A stretch of 64,000 nt of DNA. It comes from Luteolibacter sp. SL250 (GTDB lineage Bacteria > Verrucomicrobiota > Verrucomicrobiia > Verrucomicrobiales > Akkermansiaceae). Of this stretch, positions 55,520 to 63,286 are shown one piece after another. Positions within the stretch are counted from its first letter, which is position 1. Every line of letters starts with the position of its first letter. The notes beneath the pieces were generated by a model. The model saw only the letters and a program-made list of their open reading frames with translations. It was not told the origin of the DNA and made no database searches. A program made the position numbers and the translations under genes. The DNA lies in NCBI RefSeq assembly GCF_026625605.1, contig NZ_CP113054.1:310001-374000 (forward strand), given 5' to 3'.

Positions 55520-57277
55520 TCACTGCCCCAGCCGCCTGCGCCGCTGGTCCTCGAACAGGGAGGCGGGACTGAGCGTGTCGCCTTTCCCGATGCCCTCGAC
55601 GACATCCACCGGATCGGTCCTTTCCTTGCGCTCCGGGTAGTTGCCATCGGTGCGGACGCCGCTGACTTCGCCGCGGGTGCCGATGACATAGCCGTAGTCC
55701 GCCTGCTGGCTCCAAACCACGAAGGGATGGAAGGAATTCCGCAGCCCCTCCGTGTTCCAATAGACGGTGTGGGCGGAGGTGAGGTTGTGGCGTGGGCGGG
55801 AGAGCTTCACGTAGAACCGGTCGCGTGCCTCGAACCAACTGTTGTCCGCTGTGCAGTGGTCGATGAGGTTGGAGTGGCTGAACCATTGGTGGTGGTCGCT
55901 GGAACGGCCCTCCGTCGCTTCGGAGCCGGTCGATCCGGTCTGGCGGGCGGTGTCCTTGTCGAGACAACGGTGGATCACGTTTCCGGAGCATCCCATGCCG
56001 GAGATGGAGAAGCCATGGCGTGAGGCCTCCGCACGGCATTCACGGACCAGGCACTCGTTGCTGCTGTCCATCCGGAACATGTAGCCGTTCCCGCCTCCAC
56101 CGCCGTACTGCGGGTGTTGGAAATGGCAGCGTTCCACCGTCACATTGCGGGATTCCTTCATGCGGATGCCGTTGGAGAGCAGGTGGCAGCCGGTGGTGTT
56201 GCCCTGCGGTTGAAAGGAGTTCACCTCGCGGATCCAGCCATCCAGCACGTTGGTCATCGTCACCGCATAGGAGGCATGCACGTCATACGCGCTTTTTTTC
56301 GTGGCGGCGAAGTCACCGGGCAGGCCGCGGCTTTCCGCCAGACGCCGGGTGTAGTCCCCCTCCGGCGCGGCGAAGTCGAGGTTCTTCCAGCCATCCTTCC
56401 CCGGGTGCTGCACGTTGCCGATGGAAAGGCCCTCCAGCCCCACCTGTTCCAGCATGCCGGACTTCGGATAGACCTGTGGCTTGTCCCGCACTTTAAGCGC
56501 ATAGCGGGTGGGCACGTCGATGGTCAGCACCTTGCGCTCCGCATCCACCTTCACGATGCGGCGGTAATACCGGATCGAGCCGATCTTGTTCTCCTCTCCC
56601 AGCCAGTCCGTCTCGCCGTGGTCCATCACCCATTCCTTGGTCGGGATGTTGCGGATGACCGCCCAGCCGCCTGCCTTGAAGGCGGAAACATCCGCCACCG
56701 GAATCTCGACGGACGGGCCCATCAGGTCTGCCGTGATGACGGTCGAGGGCCCCTCCCTGCGGTTCCACTCCGCCTTCGACGGTGCCTGGAAAAGGACGAT
56801 GATCTTCTCCCGCATCTCCGTCGCGGTGTTCAGCAGGAAGGTCTTCTCCGGTCCCGCGCCACGGATGACGATGCCGTTCTTCCGCACGCACAGCGCGTAG
56901 CGGTTTCCTTCGCCGGGCTGGACGCGGTAGGTGCCTGCGGGCAGATCCACCACGCCACCCCCGGCGGCAGCCGCGGCGTCGATGGCCTTCTGGATTGCGG
57001 CGGTGGAATCCGTCTTGCCCGTCGGGTCAGCGCCGTATCCGGCCACCACGTCGAAGCGCTTCGCTCCGGCCAGATCGGGGATCGGTTTCTCACCGTTCGC
57101 ATAACCCGCGTAGGAAAAGTCCTGGATGATTTTGTCCTTCGCGAAGGACAGCGCGGGCGTGGCCGACCAGTCCGGACCGTACAGCGGCGACGACCATGTC
57201 TTGCCATCCTCTTGTGCGGAAAGGAGCGGCCCGGAGACCAATGCCGCGAATGCGATGAGATGGAGCGACGATGCCAT
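55520..57277 (-). CDS. Secreted right-handed beta-helix protein, pectate-lyase superfamily
   Basis: A 585-residue exported protein with a signal peptide ending near PLLSAQ. The segment FDVVAGYGADPTGKTDSTAAIQKAIDAAAA followed by GGGVVDLPAGTYRV is the N-terminal signature of the pectate-lyase-3/GH28-like beta-helix superfamily. Later rungs include NGIVIRGAGPEKTFL, LSNGIRMKESRNVTVERCHF and ECRAEASRHGFSISGMGCSGNVIH. It is probably a polysaccharide lyase or hydrolase, but the catalytic residues cannot be fixed. I chose the ATG at 57277 because it starts the signal peptide. Confidence 0.78.
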   Translation of the reverse strand: MASSLHLIAFAALVSGPLLSAQEDGKTWSSPLYGPDWSATPALSFAKDKIIQDFSYAGYANGEKPIPDLAGAKRFDVVAGYGADPTGKTDSTAAIQKAIDAAAAAGGGVVDLPAGTYRVQPGEGNRYALCVRKNGIVIRGAGPEKTFLLNTATEMREKIIVLFQAPSKAEWNRREGPSTVITADLMGPSVEIPVADVSAFKAGGWAVIRNIPTKEWVMDHGETDWLGEENKIGSIRYYRRIVKVDAERKVLTIDVPTRYALKVRDKPQVYPKSGMLEQVGLEGLSIGNVQHPGKDGWKNLDFAAPEGDYTRRLAESRGLPGDFAATKKSAYDVHASYAVTMTNVLDGWIREVNSFQPQGNTTGCHLLSNGIRMKESRNVTVERCHFQHPQYGGGGGNGYMFRMDSSNECLVRECRAEASRHGFSISGMGCSGNVIHRCLDKDTARQTGSTGSEATEGRSSDHHQWFSHSNLIDHCTADNSWFEARDRFYVKLSRPRHNLTSAHTVYWNTEGLRNSFHPFVVWSQQADYGYVIGTRGEVSGVRTDGNYPERKERTDPVDVVEGIGKGDTLSPASLFEDQRRRRLGQ

Positions 57278-57289
57278 TGGAGGATGATA

Positions 57290-57547
57290 GTAAGGAGGGT
57301 GGACACTCCTGTCCACCGGCGGCATTGGTGAACAAAGGAGGAGAAGTTTTCAGTGTTCAGTTTTCAGGAAGAGAAGAGGCTGACCGCGAATCTTCCGAAT
57401 CCCACAAATCTTGAAGAGTTCCTTTTCTCCACTTAGCGTCCTTGGGGTCTTTGCGGTGAATTCCATATGATTCGCCTATGCCGCCGGTGGACAAGAATGG
57501 GAGCGAAGCGGACATGGCGGCTCTGCCGCAATGTCCACCCTCCTTAC
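57290..57547. repeat. Inverted repeat pair, one copy carrying an extra internal segment
   Basis: Copy A (57290-57325) reads GTAAGGAGGGTGGACA, four bases, then TGTCCACCGGCGGCAT. Copy B (57478-57547) is its reverse complement with the same outer arms, but the middle holds about 38 bases including a hairpin CGGCTCTGCCG. Between them (57326-57477) lies non-coding sequence with the generic repeat TAGCGTCCTTGGGGTCTTTG. Copy B ends exactly at the trmL stop codon. This is a palindromic intergenic element, probably a MITE- or REP-like family. Confidence 0.6.
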
Positions 57548-58009
57548 TCACCACTCCACCCCCTGCTGCCGCACCGCCTCATACAGCACGATTGCAACCG
57601 AAGTCGCCAGGTTGAGGCTGCGGGTTCCTCCTGGAGCCATGGGGATGCGCAGGCCGTGGTCGCCCGCGTCGCGGACGATCTCTTCCGGCAGGCCTTTCGT
57701 TTCGCGGCCGAAGATGAGGTAGTCGCCCGCCTTGAACTCCGCGGTCCATGGAGAGCGGGTGGCCTTCGTGCTGAGATGCCATTTCCGCGCGGCGGGATCC
57801 GCCCCGGTGAGGAAGTCCTCATAACTCTCCCACACGTGGAGCTTCACATCCTGCCAATAGTCGAGTCCGGTGCGGCGGACGTACTTGTCCTCCAGCGAGA
57901 AGCCCAGCGGCTTGATGAGGTGGAGGGCGGAATCCGTGGCGAGGGCGAGACGGCCGGCGGCCCCCGCGTTGTGCGGGATCTCCGGGTGGACGAGGACGAT
58001 GTGGAACAT
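57548..58009 (-). CDS. trmL: tRNA (cytidine/uridine-34 2'-O)-methyltransferase TrmL
   Basis: A SPOUT methyltransferase that methylates the ribose at tRNA position 34. The 153-residue product has the TrmL landmarks: VLVHPEIPHNAGAAGRLALA at the N-terminus, YLIFGRETKGLPEEI and RIPMAPGGTRSLNLATSVAI, the latter two forming the SAM-binding knot. The start at 58009 follows a strong hairpin in the leader. The frame is open upstream, but that part overlaps the next gene in another frame. Confidence 0.95.
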   Translation of the reverse strand: MFHIVLVHPEIPHNAGAAGRLALATDSALHLIKPLGFSLEDKYVRRTGLDYWQDVKLHVWESYEDFLTGADPAARKWHLSTKATRSPWTAEFKAGDYLIFGRETKGLPEEIVRDAGDHGLRIPMAPGGTRSLNLATSVAIVLYEAVRQQGVEW

Positions 58010-58018
58010 GCGGAATAG

Positions 58019-58051
58019 GAATGTGGCGGGGATCTCTCCACCGCCACATTC
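58019..58051 (-). promoter_or_regulatory. Hairpin in the trmL leader
   Basis: A perfect 11-bp stem, GAATGTGGCGG (58019-58029) and CCGCCACATTC (58041-58051), lies 9 bases ahead of the trmL start in the mRNA and is flanked by a further pair CGGAAT/ATTCCG (58011-58016 and 58055-58060). It could end transcription from the upstream gene, limit trmL translation, or be another intergenic repeat. Confidence 0.45.
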
Positions 58052-58091
58052 AACATTCCGTGGGATCTTGCACCTGAATTTCCTCCACGGC

Positions 58092-58568
58092 TCAGACGGT
58101 GGCGAGCGGTGAGGCGGCTTCGATGATCGCGCGGACGCCCTTCTGGAGTTTCGCGACCTCCGCATGGGGGATCTCCGAAAGTCCCTGGTGGATGCGGATG
58201 ACGGGGGCTGGCTCCGTGCTGTGGATCCACTCGAAGGCGGGGACCTCCAGCTTTCCGCGCAGGTGTTCCTCCACCTCGCGGCGGAGATTTTCCGCCACAT
58301 ACTCGGTGTTCAGGAAGACCACGAGGCGGCCGCCCTTCGCGGAGACCGGTTGGAGGTCGAGGATGACGGTGAGTTCCCCGTTGTTGAGGTCACGGTCGAT
58401 GCGGAACACCGTGGCGTTCTCCTGGTAGCCTTCCGGAATGCGGCCACCGACGGATGGAATGGCGATGACATCACCGATGGTCGGCAGTTGGTTGGAGTCA
58501 TGGGGCCAGCGGTCGATGACGGCCTTGCCGTCGTTGAGCTGGATGTGGACGTTGTGTTGGTTGCTCAT
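58092..58568 (-). CDS. Small protein of unknown function, upstream of trmL
   Basis: A 158-residue soluble protein I do not recognise. The N-terminal part (VHIQLNDGKAVIDRWPHDS, PTIGDVIAIPSVGGRIPEGYQ) and the strand ELTVILDLQP look like a small beta-barrel or ferredoxin-like domain. The C-terminal part (VEEHLRGKLEVPAFEWIHSTEPAPVIRIHQGLSEIP region) is helical. The ATG at 58568 follows an A-rich leader without a clear Shine-Dalgarno motif, 34 bp after the GreA/Rnk-like gene on the same strand, so the two may form an operon. Confidence 0.65.
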   Translation of the reverse strand: MSNQHNVHIQLNDGKAVIDRWPHDSNQLPTIGDVIAIPSVGGRIPEGYQENATVFRIDRDLNNGELTVILDLQPVSAKGGRLVVFLNTEYVAENLRREVEEHLRGKLEVPAFEWIHSTEPAPVIRIHQGLSEIPHAEVAKLQKGVRAIIEAASPLATV

Positions 58569-58602
58569 ACTATCTGTTTGTTTTTCGTTTCTGTTCTGTG
58601 TT

Positions 58603-59016
58603 TCAGGAAAGTGGGGCGAGGTCCGCCTCGCGCTGCTTGCGGATTTCCGCGATGCGCATGCACCTCGTGGCACCATTGGCCTGCCAAGAAATGATGCCGC
58701 CTTTTTCGTGTCCCAGTATCGCCAGCGAGACGGGGGCGAGGACGGAGATGCGGCCCTCCGCGGGGTCCGCCTCATGCGGCATGACGATGCGCAGCCGGAA
58801 GTCGTCCGTCGCATCCGACGGGGAGACCAGGACGACGTCGTCACCGAAGCCCACGCGGAGCTCCAGCGAGGCCGGATCAGCCGCGGCGGATGCGAACGCG
58901 AGGTACCCGGCCAGCGAGAGACGTTGTTCGTGCGATGGCCTGGGAGGAGGAGCGGTGAGGTTGTGGATGGTTTCGAGGCGAGCAAGGTCCGCCTCACTCA
59001 AAAATGGTGAGTTCAT
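58603..59016 (-). CDS. GreA/Rnk C-terminal-domain-like protein
   Basis: A 137-residue protein whose C-terminal half, GRISVLAPVSLAILGHEKGGIISW and a following CMRIAEI strand, resembles the FKBP-like C-terminal domain of GreA/GreB and Rnk (pattern VSVLAPVGxALLGxxVGDxIxW). That domain binds the RNA polymerase secondary channel region. The N-terminal half (SEADLARLETIHNLTAP) is short and lacks a visible long coiled coil, so the protein probably does not rescue polymerase as GreA does. The assignment rests on one motif. Confidence 0.6.
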   Translation of the reverse strand: MNSPFLSEADLARLETIHNLTAPPPRPSHEQRLSLAGYLAFASAAADPASLELRVGFGDDVVLVSPSDATDDFRLRIVMPHEADPAEGRISVLAPVSLAILGHEKGGIISWQANGATRCMRIAEIRKQREADLAPLS

Positions 59017-59362
59017 GGGAAAGGGATGTACGTGATTCCACCGGAAACGGTCCGGGAACCGGTTGGTTGGCTGAAGCCTCAGGCAGTCTCAGGAAATGGA
59101 TCCCATGAAGGAGACTGCCCGCTCACGCCCGGAAGGCGGACAACCGGTGCGCGCACCAGCCTGCGACGCCGACTTTCATGAGGCGGCGGTAGCTGGAGCG
59201 GTTGGTGATGCGGTTCGACATCGGTATCAGTTAAAGCACAGGACGCGATCCGCGTCAAATTGAAATCGGCCCGCGCGCCGTGAGTATGTGACCGTCAGAG
59301 GATTCCAGCGGCGATTTTATTTCGGATTTCACCACGGGGGCGGAACGGTTAGAAGAAAGCCC
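59017..59362. other. 346-bp gap upstream of the patatin gene
   Basis: The gap holds a hairpin GGCAGTCTC/GAGACTGCC (59082-59090 and 59111-59119) and one possible tiny minus-strand frame (59123-59221), described separately. The 140 bases just before the patatin ATG are the most AT-rich part of the gap, but I could not read a convincing promoter. This is the longest stretch without an accepted gene in the window. Confidence 0.5.
59123..59221 (-). CDS. Possible 32-residue small protein
   Basis: A minus-strand frame of 32 residues starting MSNRITNRSSYRRLMKVGV, Arg-rich with a Val/Ala/Trp middle, ending at a TGA. The hairpin at 59082-59119 lies just past its stop and could be its terminator. There is no Shine-Dalgarno motif and no known family. 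It may be chance. Confidence 0.25.
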   Translation of the reverse strand: MSNRITNRSSYRRLMKVGVAGWCAHRLSAFRA

Positions 59363-60475
59363 ATGGATCCACGGACGCTGCAACCGGAACCGCGCGCAAG
59401 GCTGCTATCCTTCGACGGCGGAGGCATCCGCGGCTTGTTCGCGCTCCAGTATGCGAAGCGGATCGAGACGCTGCTGCGGGAGAAGACGGGCAACCCGGAC
59501 ATGGTGCTGGCGGACTACTTCCACTACGTGGGTGGTACCAGCACGGGGGCGATCATCGCCGCATTCGTGTCATGGGGTCTGCCGGTGGCGGAGATCGAGC
59601 GGCTGTACCGCATCAACGCGGCGGCCATGTTCCAGAAGTCCGGGCTGCTGAAGCGCTTCACCAGCCACCGTTTCGTGGCGGAGGGTCTGTCGAGGTTCCT
59701 GCGCGACTTCTTCGTGGAGGATGATGGCAGCCCGGCCACCTTCGGGACGAAGAAACTGAAGACGCTGCTGCTGGTGGTGACGCGCAACGCGTCCACCGGT
59801 TCCGCCTGGCCGCTGTCGAACAACCCGCACGCGAAGTACAACAACCTGGAGTCTCCGGGAAACAACCTGCAGATCCCGCTATGGCAGTTGGTGCGGGCCA
59901 GCACCGCCGCGCCGACCTTCTTCCCGCCGGAGATCCTGGAGGTGAAAGGGGAGGGCGGGAAGCCGCTGGTCTTCGCATTCGAGGACGGCGGTGTGACCCC
60001 GTTCAACTGCCCCGCTTATCTGCTCAGCATCATGGCAACGCTGCCGGAGTACAACCTCCAGTGGAAGACAGGCCGCGAGAACATGAGCATCGTCTCCATC
60101 GGCACCGGCGGCACCAAGCTGGGCCGGGGCGACCGCTTGTTCGTGGATGTGCTGGCGCAGGCGAAGAACCTTCCTTCATCGCTCATCGGTTCATTCCAGC
60201 AATACCAGGACCTCCTCTGCCGGGTGAACGGCGAGTGCCGCTTCGGCCCACCGGTGGATGGCGAGGTGGGCGACCTGATGCGGCCGAACGGGGAGGGGAA
60301 ATTCCTCTACGCCCGCTATGACAAGGTGTTCTCCGGAGACGACCTGCTGGCCGCGGAGCAGGTGACGCGGAAGGGCTTCACGCTGGATAACCTGGAGCTG
60401 ATGGACTTCCTCATCGAGAGAGGGACCGCCCATGCGGAGGAAACCGTGAAGCTTTCCCACTTCGATGAGCTCTAA
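59363..60475 (+). CDS. Patatin-like phospholipase (CapV-like) of a putative defence pair
   Basis: A 370-residue lipid acyl hydrolase of the patatin family. The oxyanion loop DGGGIRG is at residues 18-24, the nucleophile motif GTSTG at 58-62 (Ser60), and the catalytic Asp in DGG at 208-210, so the Ser-Asp dyad is complete. The layout and length resemble CapV-type phospholipases that degrade the inner membrane when a cyclic nucleotide is sensed in CBASS defence. It has no signal peptide. The ATG at 59363 is preceded by AGAAGAAAG. Its 3' end overlaps the SLOG-TM gene by 11 bases, showing the two are expressed together. A general lipase role is the alternative. Confidence 0.88.
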   Translation: MDPRTLQPEPRARLLSFDGGGIRGLFALQYAKRIETLLREKTGNPDMVLADYFHYVGGTSTGAIIAAFVSWGLPVAEIERLYRINAAAMFQKSGLLKRFTSHRFVAEGLSRFLRDFFVEDDGSPATFGTKKLKTLLLVVTRNASTGSAWPLSNNPHAKYNNLESPGNNLQIPLWQLVRASTAAPTFFPPEILEVKGEGGKPLVFAFEDGGVTPFNCPAYLLSIMATLPEYNLQWKTGRENMSIVSIGTGGTKLGRGDRLFVDVLAQAKNLPSSLIGSFQQYQDLLCRVNGECRFGPPVDGEVGDLMRPNGEGKFLYARYDKVFSGDDLLAAEQVTRKGFTLDNLELMDFLIERGTAHAEETVKLSHFDEL

Positions 60476-61901
60476 ATCGCCCCAGGCTTTCCGGAGGATC
60501 TGGCTGGTCGGCTTCGCCGGGCACCGGAGGGTGGTTGATCCCGCCGCGCTGAAGGCGGTCATCCGGAAGGAACTGGAGGGCTTTGAAGCGGATCTGGACG
60601 GCGAGGTGATGGGCATCGCCAGTGCGGCGGCGGGCGCGGACCTGCTGTTCCTGGAGGCCTGTGCGGAGCTGGGGATGAAGACGGTGGTGATCCTGCCGTT
60701 CGGCGCGGAAAGATTCCGCCAGGACTTCGACGATTCCTCGGAATGGGAGCGATCCGCGCGGCTGGTGGACGCCGCCATCTGGAGCGAGGTGGCGCCGGGA
60801 AATGAAGAGGCTCCAGCCGCCTACCATGTCGTCGCCAGGAGGATGCTGGAGGTGGCGGACCGGATGCTTTTCGCCTGGGACGGCCAGCCCGCACGGGGAC
60901 TGGGAGGCACGGGGGAGACCGTGGCGGAAGCCGCCCAATGGGAAATCCCGGCCCGCATCATCGCGGCGGACACGTTGGAGGCACGGTGGCAGGGCACGCC
61001 GCTGGCGGCAGGCGGGGATCCCGCTTTCCAGGACCTGCCTGCGGCGGCGACGGTCATGGAACTTTTCACGAAGCTGGATCAGCGGGCGGTGGCGAGCGCG
61101 CCGAAATCCCGCTGGTTCGCGGCGGGCTCCATGTCGGTCAACCACCTGGCCACCTTCCTCCAGGCGGTGCTGGTCCTGCTGATCCTCTCGGGCAAGGAGA
61201 TCGGAGCGGCGATCAAGTTCGTGCTCGCGCTGGTGGCCATGGCGCTGCCATGGGTCGGCTCGAAGCTGCGGCTCCAGGACTGGGTGGGTGACCGGGTGAG
61301 GGCGGAGCTGCTGCGGTCGCTGCTGGCGTCCCATGAACCGGGCAGCCCGCTGCATCCACCGGCGGCGGAGCTTTTCGAGAAAGACCGGACCTTCCTCCGC
61401 AGCGCGGCGCTGCATCTGGTCGCGGAACGCCGGGGATGGGAGAAGGCGCGGGACACCTATCTCCGGGATCGGGTGGACGGGCAGCTCCGCTTCTTCAGCG
61501 CGAAGGGGGAAAAGGCGAAGCGCCGGATGAAATTTTTCGGCACCCTGTTCTGGACCGCCTCATGGGCGGCGCTGCTGTTCACCGGCGCGGCCGTGTTCAT
61601 GAAGGTGCTGAAAACGCCGGTCTCCGAATCCTGGGACCGGTGGGCGATGGAGTTCATCCCATCCGTGCTGCCGGGCATCGCCGCGTGGACGCTGGCGATG
61701 ATCTCCGTGTTCGAGTTCCGCCGCCAGGCGCAGCTCTACGGCCAGATGGAGGCCACCCTCCGGCGGCTCCGGCCCACGCTGGCCGAGGCCAAATGCTCAA
61801 GCGCCGCGGAACGGGCGATCCAGCAGATCGAACGGCTGCTGCTCAACGAACTCTGGGAATGGCAGGGGCCGAGGAGGAAGTTGTCGAAATCCTCTGAGTA
61901 A
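60465..61901 (+). CDS. SLOG-domain protein with two transmembrane hairpins (SLATT/DUF4231-like C-terminus)
   Basis: A 478-residue membrane protein. The N-terminal about 170 residues resemble a SLOG/LOG-type nucleotide-binding Rossmann fold: VGFAGHRRV (residues 15-23, GHR motif), GIASAAAGADLLFLEA (about 50-65) and VVILPFG (about 73-79). Two hydrophobic segments follow at about 228-243 and 249-268. A region YLRDRVDGQLRFFSAKGEKAKRRMKFFG then leads into a second pair at about 357-378 and 397-418, the pattern of SLATT/DUF4231 effector domains thought to form pores. It overlaps the patatin gene. The domain names are inferred from motifs; the soluble part may sense a nucleotide signal. Confidence 0.7.
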   Translation: MSSKSPQAFRRIWLVGFAGHRRVVDPAALKAVIRKELEGFEADLDGEVMGIASAAAGADLLFLEACAELGMKTVVILPFGAERFRQDFDDSSEWERSARLVDAAIWSEVAPGNEEAPAAYHVVARRMLEVADRMLFAWDGQPARGLGGTGETVAEAAQWEIPARIIAADTLEARWQGTPLAAGGDPAFQDLPAAATVMELFTKLDQRAVASAPKSRWFAAGSMSVNHLATFLQAVLVLLILSGKEIGAAIKFVLALVAMALPWVGSKLRLQDWVGDRVRAELLRSLLASHEPGSPLHPPAAELFEKDRTFLRSAALHLVAERRGWEKARDTYLRDRVDGQLRFFSAKGEKAKRRMKFFGTLFWTASWAALLFTGAAVFMKVLKTPVSESWDRWAMEFIPSVLPGIAAWTLAMISVFEFRRQAQLYGQMEATLRRLRPTLAEAKCSSAAERAIQQIERLLLNELWEWQGPRRKLSKSSE

Positions 61902-61934
61902 AAGCGCTTCGTCGCGTTTTCCCGGGCAATGCCA

Positions 61935-63209
61935 TCACTGGCGGCCCTGCAGTTCCTGCACGCGGCGGGTGACCATGCGGGTGACCTGCTCCGGGAGCTG
62001 GTGCGCCTGGACGAACGCCTGGGCTTTCCCCATGTCCGTTTCCAGCCAGCGCCAGAGCAGGCGCTGGTAGGTGGCGTTGCGCTGACCTTCATCCGTGATG
62101 CGGGAGATGGTGTTCGCGGCGATTTCCGGATCCTTGCCCGCCGCATTCCTGACAAAGTCGCGCACCACGCCGTCATTCACATCGCCCGGGTAGCGGTCCA
62201 TCAATGCAAGCGCCGCCTTAGGGTCGTTGGACGCCTCCCGGCTGATCACGCCGCCGAGGGCGATGCTGCGCTGGTCGCCGACAGGGAGGGTGTTGAGCGA
62301 AGCGATCGCGGAGTCGAGATCCTTGCCCGCCCACGTTTCATAGACATCATCCAGCCGGCGGTTGGAGGCCTGTCCGGGATTTTTCACCAGCCATTCGGCG
62401 GTGCCCTTGGGATCAACGTCGGCCAGCGGTTCCGCCATCCGCATCATCGCGCCTTCGCGGAGGCGTTCGTCATCCAGCGCCATGATCCAGCCGCGGGATG
62501 CCTCCGGACCCTGTTTCAGGATGTGCTGCATCATTCCCGCCAGGGCCTCCGCGCGCTGCTCGCCGAAGGGCATGCCCTTGAGCAGCTCCGTGGCGCGCTG
62601 CGGGTTGCTCTCCGCGATTCCGCGGATCACGCCGACGAGGAACGGGTTCGCACCGGTGCCGTCGAAATTCGTTTCGGCCCAGCGGAGCGCCGCATCCGGG
62701 TCGATGCTGGCCCATGAGGAAAGGATGGTGCTGGAGGCAAATCCGCCCTGGGTGTTGTTGCGCGCGTATTCCAGCGCGGCGAAGGGATCGACCTTCGCCC
62801 AGGCGGATAGCAGCATGGAGTATTCGCCGAGACGGTTCTGGGTGATGCCGAGTGCGCGGAACTGGGCGATGACGTCCTCGAACTCCCCCGGAGCCAGTTG
62901 GTCGATCAAGGCCAGCAGCGCGCGGCTGCGGTCGAGCTGGTTCTCCCCGCGCATGATGGTCTCCATTTTCTGGAGCTTCTCCGCCAAGGGGGCTCCCCGG
63001 CCTCCGCTGCGGGCATCGGCGGATCGGCTGGCTCCCTGCGCACCCTCGCCCGAAGCTGGCACCGCCCCACCAGGGCGGACCCTTTCGGGCCGGGAGACTT
63101 CGGCTTTCGCCGCCGTGGCATCCCCGTCCGAGGAGATCCGGCCGACGATGAATCCTCCTGTCGCGACGACGACAAGGCCTGAAATGACGACGACGGGGCT
63201 GGCTTTCAT
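61935..63209 (-). CDS. Membrane-anchored helical-repeat protein of Verrucomicrobia type
   Basis: A 424-residue protein with an N-terminal hydrophobic segment (VVVISGLVVVATGGFIVG), a Gly/Ser/Ala-rich linker to about residue 75 and a long all-helical body. The body shows recurring units of about 35-40 residues with the pattern WAKVDPFAALEYARNN, WASIDPDAALRWAETN, ADVDPKGTAEWLVKNP and WAGKDLDSAIASLNTLP, an Asp-Pro/Ala-ALxW repeat reminiscent of HEAT- or TPR-like solenoids. Such proteins are common in Verrucomicrobia, but their role is unknown. The start at 63209 begins the anchor. It is convergent with the SLOG-TM gene. Confidence 0.75.
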   Translation of the reverse strand: MKASPVVVISGLVVVATGGFIVGRISSDGDATAAKAEVSRPERVRPGGAVPASGEGAQGASRSADARSGGRGAPLAEKLQKMETIMRGENQLDRSRALLALIDQLAPGEFEDVIAQFRALGITQNRLGEYSMLLSAWAKVDPFAALEYARNNTQGGFASSTILSSWASIDPDAALRWAETNFDGTGANPFLVGVIRGIAESNPQRATELLKGMPFGEQRAEALAGMMQHILKQGPEASRGWIMALDDERLREGAMMRMAEPLADVDPKGTAEWLVKNPGQASNRRLDDVYETWAGKDLDSAIASLNTLPVGDQRSIALGGVISREASNDPKAALALMDRYPGDVNDGVVRDFVRNAAGKDPEIAANTISRITDEGQRNATYQRLLWRWLETDMGKAQAFVQAHQLPEQVTRMVTRRVQELQGRQ

Positions 63210-63286
63210 GGGTTCTGGTGGATGGGGTTTGGGAGAAAACGTCCTCCGGGGGAGAGACTTATCAACCCCCGGATATTCCGGAAATC

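Noticed and set aside
57290..57547. A CRISPR array
   Set aside because: There are only two copies, in inverted orientation, of unequal length and without spacers of regular size.
59363..61901. A complete CBASS operon
   Set aside because: No CD-NTase, Cap2 or Cap3 gene lies on either side; the neighbours are a GreA/Rnk-like gene and a repeat protein.
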